From: Ilex aquifolium
Taxonomy: Eukaryota; Streptophyta; Magnoliopsida; Aquifoliales; Aquifoliaceae
Length of the DNA: 64,000 bases
NCBI GenBank assembly: GCA_951799425.1
Contig: OX637392.1
Coordinates: forward strand, 39,012,593-39,076,592
Direction: 5' to 3'
The notes under the pieces are model-generated. The model ran no database searches and was not told where the DNA came from. It saw only the letters and a program-made list of their open reading frames with translations. A program made the position numbers and the translations under genes. Within the stretch, counting starts at the first letter, position 1; every line of letters begins with the position of its first letter. This document shows, in pieces, positions 56,232-64,000 of the stretch.

Positions 56232-57540
56232 CGCTCTCAAGTTTGACTTCAAGGCCTCGAACAATGAAGTTGAGTATGAAGCTTTGACAGTTGGACTTAG
56301 GCTGACGCATTCCATGGAAGCACATCAACTTCTGATTCACAACAATTGTTAGGTCATAGTGAGGTAGATCGAATCAGAATACGAAGCCCGCAAGGACAGG
56401 ATGGCTTCATATTTAAAAGTTGTGCCATATCTTTTGAGAAAGTTCATCCACACAGAAGTTGTCCAATTACCCCGAGCTAAAAACGCTCAAGCCAAGTTAG
56501 CCTCAACAGCCTAGGGAAGTCTCGATAGAATCATCCCCGTGGAACACCATGAGGAACCGAGTATTCACCTTGACCAAGAAAAGGAGGTCTTACCAATAGA
56601 TATCAGACCAAGCTAGATGGACCCCATCCTCGGCTATTTACAAGATGGAGCTCTTCCCCAAGATTCAAAATAAGCCACCAAGTTATGAAATAGATTTTAC
56701 AGATTTATAGTGATCTAGGGGAAGCTCTACGAGAGAGGATTTTCTACACCCCTCCTGAAGTGTGTGGCAGTAGAAGAAGCCGATTATGTGCTGAGAGAGA
56801 TTCACGAAGGAATTTTTGGAAATCACATAGCAGCTCGTACTTTAGCTTACAAGGCAATGAGGCAAGACTATTTTTGGCCCACTATAATGAAAGATTCGAA
56901 GGAAATGCTCAAAAAGTGTAAGCCCTGCCAGTTGCATTCGAACATCCCTCACTGCCCATCTGAGTAGCTTATGCCAATACGAAGCCAATGGTCATTTTAG
57001 CAATGGGGGATAGACACTGTGGGACCACTACCCAGCATGGGACAAAGCAAATTTGTCAGTGTGGTAATTGATTACTTCATTAAATGGGCTGAGATCGAAC
57101 CATTGGCAACTATTACCGAGTAGAAGATTAGAAACTTTGTTTGGAAGTCAATTGTGTGTAGGTTTGGAAACCCCAGAGCTATTGTAGCTGACAACGACAA
57201 GCACTTCAACAACTCAACCTTCGTAACCTTCTACTCAGAGCTTGACATAAAAAATTATTTCTCAGCTCCAGTTCACCCCCAGTTGAATGGTCAAGTAGAG
57301 GTCACTATACGGACAATTGTTAAAGCTCTAAAGACAAGGCAGGAGGCTTCGAAGAGCCAGTGGGTTGACCACCTCCCAAGTGTTCAGTAGGCATACATGA
57401 CGACGGCTCGAACAGCCACAAACAAAACACCCTTCAGTTTAGCATTTGGAACAAATACAGTAGCTCCTGTGAAGATCTGGTTTCCTTCTCCCAGAGCTGA
57501 GCTTTTAAATCCTGACCAATCCTGAGCTTTTCAATCTAGA
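56232..57540 (+). pseudogene. Tat-lineage gypsy pol remnant, right half (second RNase H, integrase)
   Basis: It resumes the element cut at 41945: SNNEVEYEALTVGLRL belongs to the second RNase H. The integrase zinc-finger region follows (GNHIAARTLAYKAMRQDYFW, KKCKPCQLHSN), then the core (IVADNDKHFNN, VHPQLNGQVEVT). It is old, with many breaks. The end near 57.54 kb is where similarity is lost. Confidence 0.8.
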
Positions 57541-59030
57541 GCTGCTTGTTCAGTGAAACAGAGGACAAAGGTTGCTTTATTTGCTGTTGCATAACCTATA
57601 AGGGGGCAGAATAATAAAACAAATTTTAAGATGCAAAGCAGAATGAAAGCAAATTTATTGAAAATAGCATGGTGATGTTCATACTTACAACTTGTAAGAT
57701 AGTTGAGATAATAAGAGATCTTTCACTTCAATGTCCAAAGTCTTCTTGTTTGAACATTATTTCCCCTCTTCTTACAAACTGGCAACCTTGTTGGAGTGAA
57801 AAGCTAGGAAGCTTGTTTAAAGTAAGACCTCTTCTTTGAATACATAACCGTCAAAACAGACACCCCAACTTTAACAAGTTGTAGTACATCACTCCCTGTA
57901 CAGTTCCATCCTTATGCATTCGGTGACACCATAAAAACAGTAGTTTTTGGTTTGGTATTTAACCGCAATTCAAATGTCACCAGCCAAGCAGCTGCTTTGA
58001 TTCCAAAGAATAACAAATCGGAATGCTATGGTGCATCATCACTTCGAGGGTCTGCACAATTGATACCAGAGTCTGAATTCAGATAAAGTGATCATACGCG
58101 GTACAAAAGGTAACCTTTAACATCTAAGACAGCAAAGAATGCTGAGATTAAGTAACCTTCTAATGCAATCGATGCTATAAGGGTTGTATTCGCTATAAAA
58201 ATATCTTTTGACGCGTATGTTTATGAATGAAAATATCCAACATGAAAAGTTAATATGAGGTCCAAAAAAATCATGTCACTCCGTTGGCTCTAGCTTTCAT
58301 TTATTGATTCACATATTGTCATCCCACAATTTAATGTCTCCAAAGTCCATGACCTTAATGATTTTAATACATGTGTTGAAGGGTCAGACAAAATTAGCTC
58401 CCCGTCACTCGAGGGTGCTGGAAAAGAGTGATTGGATACAAATGTAACCTTCCGCTTCTCTAACATTCCAACCCACAACCTCATGATTATTTGGTTAACA
58501 CTTTTATCACTCCACTAGGCAATGGCCCTAGTGCCTAATATCTTCATTTTTCATCACCATGCAGAAAAAGTTTGGACCACAACTTCAACCAGAATTATGT
58601 AGTGGGAATTGGCAAATCTCAGCAGAAGAGTAAATGCCTGTGAAATCTCATTCATGTTTAAGAAACAATCACGAGATTTTTGGGAAGAATAACAATAGAA
58701 TTTTTTTTTTCTCTATTGTTACAGCATAGCAGTGATACAATAGGTAGTGAATCCTCAAAGTGACATTATGCTGCCTTCAAGATACTTGTAGGATCTGCAT
58801 AAAAATATGAGAAAAAAAAACCTATTCTCATAATGTTACATTTCAGGTGGATGAGAAGATCGATCAAAGGTATCACTGTGGTGTCTTCTTTAGGTTATTG
58901 TAGTGCCAATATATCATCCAGAAGGCCCTATGGTTGAAGACCACATAACCACAGTGGAAAGAAAATGCCTTTACTTCCCCAGGAAACACAGGTCAACACT
59001 TTTTTTCTCCTACTAGTTTGTTGCTGGTAC
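57541..59030. other. unassigned region 3' of the PPR gene
   Basis: No ORF or repeat family is recognised. A T-rich run occurs near 58.70 kb. Part may be the 3' untranslated region of the minus-strand PPR gene, and part the worn 3' end of the Tat element. Confidence 0.4.
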
Positions 59031-61586
59031 TCACAGCCCGATAGATTGTGGGTGCATTTGAAGCGAAAGTCTAGGAGAATATCCCTCTTTTCTCAGCTCC
59101 AGAAGAAGATTCGTCAGCAATTGATAAATCTGACCAGACTCTGGGTGACTAGTGTCCGCAGCAACAAACATATGGGTGGAGCTATTCACCTCAATCCAGC
59201 TGTATCCAGGTATCTTCTGTACTCCTTTTTCTTTCATCATGCTTCGAACTTTAAGAACCCTATCCCATTTTCCGGCATCAGCTTGTGCGTTTGCCAGCAA
59301 TACGTAGTAGCCAGAATTTTGTGGGTCCAAGACAAAAAGATGTCTTGAAGCCAGTTCAGCAAGTTCAACATTGCCATGGACCCGGCAAGCTCCTAGTAAT
59401 GTCCCCCAAACACCTGCATCTGGATTGAATGGCATGCTATTTATAATTTGGAATGCTTCTTCTAAACGGCCAGCTCGTCCAAACAAATCAATCATGCATG
59501 CATAATGCTCCATTCGAGGTATAATCCCATAATCGGTCATGCAATTAAAGAAGTACTTTCCTTCTTCAACTTGCCCAGAATGACCACAAGCAGATATTAT
59601 GGCAAGAAAAGTGACATGGTCAGGCTCAAATCCTTCTTCTTTCATTTCATGAAAAAGAACAAGGGAATCTTTGAGGCGACCATGGTTTCCATATGCAGCA
59701 ATGACACTATTCCATGAAACTTCATTCTTTACTTCCATCATGTCAAACACACGGCATGCCAAATCCAAGTTTCCACATTTAGCATACATGTCGATTAGTG
59801 CACTCTCAGCAAAAAGATCAGAGCCTAATGCACTTTTGATCATGAAACTATGAATCTCCTTCCCGTGATGGAGTGCTGGTAAATTTGCACATGCCGAAAG
59901 AGCAGCTGATATACTGACACCGTCGTACTTCGTTCCTTCATTTCCCATTTGGCGGAAAAGATTGATGGCCTCTTCTGGTTTGCCATTCTGGGAACAGCTT
60001 GTAATCATTGAATTCCAACAAACATCATCCCTTTCAGACATTCTCATGAAAACTTGATGAGCAAGATCTAATCTTCCACATTTTGCATACATATCTGTTA
60101 TTGCGCTTCCAACATAACATCTTCCTTCGAGGCCAGCTTTGAGGACGTAACCATGCAACTCCTTACCCAATTTCAGAGCAACCAAACCAGCACAAGCCGG
60201 CAAAGTACTTGCCAGTGTTACAGCATTGGGCTTCAAGTGCTCATGAATCAACCATTGGAACATCTCTATGGCATCAATATTCATCCCATTAAGCACATAT
60301 CCTGAAATCATAGCTGTGCAAATAACAACATCGACCGCAGTGCTATGGTTGAAAACATTTCTTGCCATCTTCACATACCTGCACTTGAAGTACATATCAA
60401 TAAGTGCATTCTTCAGAAACACATCCAAATGCACACCATGTCTAACAATATAACCGTGAATTTCCTTACCTTCAATTATACTTGCCAGTTCAGTAATTGA
60501 TGGAAGGAAACTTGCAAATGTGACTGTGTCTGGTTTGACACCAGCTGATATCATTTTAGAAAACAAATCCAAAGCCTCAAACATAAAACCATTTTGAACA
60601 TACCCGCCAATCATCCCATTCCAGGTAACCAAATCAGTTTGTGATGTCGTATCAAACAACCCCCGAGCATCAAACAAACAATGACATTTTGCATACATAG
60701 CAATCAATGTGTTAGCAACGGGAGAATCCATCTCCAACCCACATCTAATAACTAGCCCATGCAGCTGAGTACCAAATCTTATCATAGCTTCCAAGGCACA
60801 GACAGAAAGAACACATGCATAGGTTACCGAATTGGGCTTAATTTCAGTATTCCTCATTTCCCTAAACAAGTTAATGACACGATCTGAAGCCCCATGTTTC
60901 ACATACCCATTAAGGATCACATTCCATAGAACACTATCCCTTTGAGGCAACCTATCAAACAAGCAACGAGCGTCATTTAAACAATCATTTTCTGCATACA
61001 ACTTGATCAAAGAACTACCCACATACAAATCCCTCTCAAAACCCATATTTCGAATCGTACTGTGGACCATTTTACCCAGGTTCACAGCCTTCATACCACC
61101 ACAAGCTTTGATTACATAAGGAAAAGTGTATTTATCAGGACATGTACCGAACCCCAACATCTTAAAGTAAAACAGCAATGCATAATCAAAGTGACCCATT
61201 ATAGTGAACCCTCTTATCATCCAATTCCAAGGCGAAGCATAGCACAGTTCAAGCTGATCAAACATGTTTTTGCCATCAGAATATCTCCCACAAAGAACAT
61301 ACATACCCAAAATCCTCGTACCCAGAAGACCCACATGGTCAATTCCATTCAATATGATCTGGGCATGAATTTGTCGGCCTCGTTGAATAACAAAATGCTC
61401 TGAACAATTACAAGCTTGCAAGACTAATGCAAGTTTGGACGATAAAACTTCCTCTAAATTGTTTGGGAAGAAAAACCCACCTGGGTAGGTTACGTTTATT
61501 TGTGTGTTTGTGTGTGTGGCCTTGGACACCGAAGTAGCAACGCATGAGAAGCTTCTATAAATAGGATACAGATTTCTTCGATACAT
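59031..61586 (-). CDS. pentatricopeptide repeat protein, PLS class, E/E+ subgroup (851 aa)
   Basis: It is the only clear host gene: a single intron-less frame, as usual for plant PPR genes. The N-terminus (MYRRNLYPIYRSFSC) is basic and Ser/Thr-rich with no acidic residues, typical of an organelle presequence. About twenty PPR motifs of alternating P, L and S length fill residues about 45-730, with recurring signatures such as ALIDMYAKCGNLDLA, ISACGHSGQVEEG and SWNSVIAAYGNHG. An E region (about 727-800, GYYVLLANAQADAGKWD, then KIPGYSWIEV) and a short E+ tail follow. There is no DYW domain. Such proteins bind single-stranded RNA in mitochondria or plastids and usually specify C-to-U editing sites, borrowing a deaminase from partners. 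From memory it resembles Arabidopsis At4g21300; orthology is unverified and no symbol is given. The start is the first Met; length is normal for the class. The gene lies between transposon remnants with no nearby host gene in the window. Confidence 0.95.
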   Translation of the reverse strand: MYRRNLYPIYRSFSCVATSVSKATHTNTQINVTYPGGFFFPNNLEEVLSSKLALVLQACNCSEHFVIQRGRQIHAQIILNGIDHVGLLGTRILGMYVLCGRYSDGKNMFDQLELCYASPWNWMIRGFTIMGHFDYALLFYFKMLGFGTCPDKYTFPYVIKACGGMKAVNLGKMVHSTIRNMGFERDLYVGSSLIKLYAENDCLNDARCLFDRLPQRDSVLWNVILNGYVKHGASDRVINLFREMRNTEIKPNSVTYACVLSVCALEAMIRFGTQLHGLVIRCGLEMDSPVANTLIAMYAKCHCLFDARGLFDTTSQTDLVTWNGMIGGYVQNGFMFEALDLFSKMISAGVKPDTVTFASFLPSITELASIIEGKEIHGYIVRHGVHLDVFLKNALIDMYFKCRYVKMARNVFNHSTAVDVVICTAMISGYVLNGMNIDAIEMFQWLIHEHLKPNAVTLASTLPACAGLVALKLGKELHGYVLKAGLEGRCYVGSAITDMYAKCGRLDLAHQVFMRMSERDDVCWNSMITSCSQNGKPEEAINLFRQMGNEGTKYDGVSISAALSACANLPALHHGKEIHSFMIKSALGSDLFAESALIDMYAKCGNLDLACRVFDMMEVKNEVSWNSVIAAYGNHGRLKDSLVLFHEMKEEGFEPDHVTFLAIISACGHSGQVEEGKYFFNCMTDYGIIPRMEHYACMIDLFGRAGRLEEAFQIINSMPFNPDAGVWGTLLGACRVHGNVELAELASRHLFVLDPQNSGYYVLLANAQADAGKWDRVLKVRSMMKEKGVQKIPGYSWIEVNSSTHMFVAADTSHPESGQIYQLLTNLLLELRKEGYSPRLSLQMHPQSIGL

Positions 61587-62303
61587 TTTGAACGAAAGAA
61601 AGCATCTTTGTATATTGAGACAATTGGTTTTGAAGTTATCTCTATAGTTGAAGTTCCGCTTATTCCTTTTCTCTTGCTCCCCTCATTCCCCTTCTCTATG
61701 TTCAGTGATTTGTGCCCTTCCCGTTCTCTTCTTGTCTGCGTAGTGTTGACAGATGCAAATGGAGCTCGTCAAGCGGAAACAGCATATTCGGGTCAAAAAA
61801 CATGGCGATACATATTTCAACCCGGAAAATGTGATGATGTTCGGACGGACAGACAGTTCGGCTCCAATTAAAAAATCGCGCTGATGTCCCTTTATTAGGG
61901 TTTAGTGGATTAGAAAAAAAATAGAATTAAATAGAGGAGGATATGAACATTTAAGAAAAAAATAATTTTTATATAATTTGATTACAAAACATATACTCAA
62001 CTTGGATTCTTCAACTTTTACTAAACTCTATTTACTTCTAATACTATACTAGATGTCCTATTTGAAGAATAAATCAACTGAATAAAAATCAAATGGACCT
62101 CTCTTGATGATGAGAGTTCAATGCATATGGTTCTTATTTATGCTGATCAATAGATTACAAGATAAGTATGCCTAACAGAATATAATCAGCTAAACACATT
62201 CCCAGAACTATTAGAATACTAACTAAAGCAAGAGATAACAATCTGTGAAGAAAAAAATAACTCCTACAGTCATGAAATCGGTGAAGTCTTCTAATACCCT
62301 TCG
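61587..62303. other. presumed 5' flank of the PPR gene and unassigned sequence
   Basis: An open frame at 61608-61871 on the plus strand has no recognisable domain. From about 61.9 kb the sequence is AT-rich and may include the 3' LTR of the copia fragment, whose ends I could not fix. Confidence 0.4.
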
Positions 62304-63131
62304 TCAAGTTGATAGGGGGATGAAATCCATCATCAACTTGGATTTGAGATGATTAAACCATTGAGATGACAGAGGTTTGGTAAAAATATCGACAATTTGA
62401 TCCATAGTGGAAATATGCCGAACTTCAAGTTCCCGTTGAACAACCTTTTCGCAGATGAAATGATAGTCCACCTCTATATGTTTTGTGTGGGCATGCAAAA
62501 TTGGATTTGGAGGCAAGTGAGATTGTGGAAATGTGTCACACCATATAATTGGGCTAGGAGCTCCTTGAATCTGAAGATCATTAAGAATCATTTTGAGCCA
62601 AGCAATGTCAGTTGCGGTGTTTGCTAGTGCACCATATTCGGCTTCAATTGAGGAACGAGCTACTGTGGGCTACTTTTTGGCACACCAAGATATTAAATTA
62701 TTACCAACAAAAAGACAAGATCCTGCAGTGGAGCGACGATCAGTAGCATTACCTGCCCAATCGGCATCGGAGTACGCAATGATATCAAGAGTTCCAATGG
62801 TGAAGATGATCCCATGGTGTAATGTGCCTTCCAGAAAACGAAATATGCGTTTGACAGCAGTAAAATGTTTGTTGTGTGGGTTATGCATGTGCTGACAGAC
62901 ATAATTAACAGCAAATGATAAGTCAGGACGAGTAATTGTAAGATACTGCAATGCACCAACAATACTTCTGTAAAAAGGTGGATCATAAAACACATTATCA
63001 TCAGTAGGGCCAATAGAAGGTTTGGTAGACATTGGTGAGGAATAAGGTTTACAATCTGTTATGGAAGCTTGCTCAAGCAACTCCAAGGAATATTTGCGCT
63101 AAGATAGTGTGAGACCATTTGAGGTTCGTTT
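62304..63131 (-). pseudogene. Ty1/copia pol 3' fragment (end of RT and RNase H)
   Basis: In reading order the minus strand gives PFYRSIVGALQYLTITRPDL, then AYSDADWAGNATDRRSTAGS, and then HIEVDYHFICEKV near the C-terminus. These are the signature blocks of copia RT/RNase H. The upstream end is cut at 63131 by a chromovirus-type LTR. It is a fossil with about two breaks; the lineage within copia is not assigned. Confidence 0.85.
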
Positions 63132-63618
63132 TGTGACGCCCCAAAATCCGGGGGTTCCGTTGATCAACCCATGATTACCCATGGTTACCCATCAACCCGC
63201 GGAATACCTGTGGATGCCTGGTAACCTGACACCACGGCTCCATATTTCCTTTACTAGGATTTACAAAAAAATACAAGTCCAATTTCTCTCAATTGGTTGA
63301 CCCTTCCGAGGTCCAATATACCACCATTAGTATCCTATTATTGTCAATTTATAACATTGGAAGGAAGGAAAACATAGCCTAAAGACTTGACAAAAGAATA
63401 AAAAAAATTCTGAATTTTGGAGAGTGTACTGGTATGCGTACCGGTACGGTGAGTTCACTGGTCCTAGCCGTACCGGTACGCGTACCGGTACGCTTCGCCT
63501 ACTGGACCCAACCGTACCGGTACGCCTGGCCCAGAATTTCCCTTTTCACCTACTTTTCATTTCTAATCCATTCAAAACCTTCCCAAAATCAACCCAAACT
63601 CATACAACATGTATTTAT
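63132..63618 (-). repeat. minus-strand LTR end, Tekay-related
   Basis: It begins TGTGACGCCCCAAAATCC, the reverse complement of an LTR end like that of the Tekay element (GGGGCGTCACA). The following 450 bp are recognisably homologous to 7120-7554 in reverse. Four GTACCGGTAC palindromes (63438-63523) lie where the Tekay LTR has CTACCGGTAG. It is interrupted at 63619. Confidence 0.8.
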
Positions 63619-64000
63619 TGTAACACCCCAAAACACACCCTGGACGGCATTACATACTAAAACCATTTTCATCATGAGAGCACTAATATCATCCATAAAT
63701 AAATAAGACTTCATTCATCATCCATAAAATATTTACATCATTATCCAAAAGAATATGCCCAACCATGGCATTTACATCTCAAAAATTAACTAATGTAGCG
63801 CAGCGGAAATAATAAAATAAAACTAGACTTTACAAGGTTCAAAATGAATATCCTAGTCTAGAACAAAAGGAAGTGTCGCTCTAGGCGTCCACCTCGGGAT
63901 GCACGCTCCCGTCTATCGGAGTCTCCCAGTGTGCGGGCTCCTCGACTCCCAGCTCTTCCTCGAGAGGGAAGTCTGAAAAAGGTTAGCGGTAGGGGGTGAG
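63619..64000 (-). repeat. minus-strand LTR end of the 30747-32977 family, running off the window
   Basis: It begins TGTAACACCCC, then CACCCTGGACGGCATTACA, the reverse complement of the 3' end of the solo LTR at 30747-32977. It is inserted within the Tekay-related LTR. Whether an internal region follows cannot be seen. Confidence 0.8.

Noticed and set aside
61608-61871. 87-codon plus-strand frame upstream of the PPR gene
   Set aside because: No domain, no signal of conservation, and it overlaps the presumed 5' flank of the PPR gene.

Overview
The window looks like nuclear DNA of a dicot plant. It is almost wholly made of stacked LTR retrotransposons whose primer sites match plant tRNA-Asp and initiator tRNA-Met. 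It also holds one endogenous plant pararetrovirus (caulimovirid) and one intact intron-less host gene, a PLS-class pentatricopeptide repeat (PPR) protein of the E/E+ type. The species cannot be named from the sequence.

Layout. (1) 1-3064 and 29243-30746 are two halves of an older Athila-type Ty3/gypsy element (element A). It is split by a Tekay/Del-type chromovirus at 3065-29242, flanked by ATGTT target duplications. The Tekay 5' LTR holds a solo LTR (4985-6817, duplication GTTTA). The Tekay internal region is split by a young, whole-looking Athila-type element on the minus strand (8824-22852, duplication GGATC). The LTR of element A holds another solo LTR (30747-32977, duplication GATGT). 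(2) About 33.0-39.8 kb is an endogenous caulimovirid locus. It has a long minus-strand movement protein-protease-RT-RNase H frame, a degraded second coding region, a plus-strand fragment, an inverted repeat and TA microsatellites. (3) 39.9-40.6 kb holds worn LTR ends. (4) 40606-41945 and 56232-57540 are halves of an old Tat-lineage gypsy element, split by an Athila-type element at 41946-56231 (duplication CGCTC; element 3). (5) 59031-61586 is the host PPR gene. (6) 62304-63131 is a Ty1/copia 3' fragment. It is followed by two nested minus-strand chromovirus-type LTRs that run off the window.

The most interesting structure lies outside the usual gag-pol genes. Most LTR families here carry a dense array of short perfect palindromes: CCTTCCGGAAGG, ACGTTCGAACGT, CTACCGGTAG or GTACCGGTAC. 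All four have a CpG at the exact centre, and the arrays often sit just upstream of the TATA box. In both Athila-type elements with an accessory ORF, a second copy of the same element-specific array lies inside the element, just 5' of that ORF, and in element 3 it has its own TATA box. The Athila elements also share three conserved non-coding structures: a stem-loop directly 5' of the polypurine tract, with paired base changes and a duplicate after pol; a 42-nt leader that is nearly unchanged before a small Cys-rich ORF; and a run of three hairpins near the 3' end. Together these suggest an accessory regulatory layer in Athila elements. That interpretation is inference.
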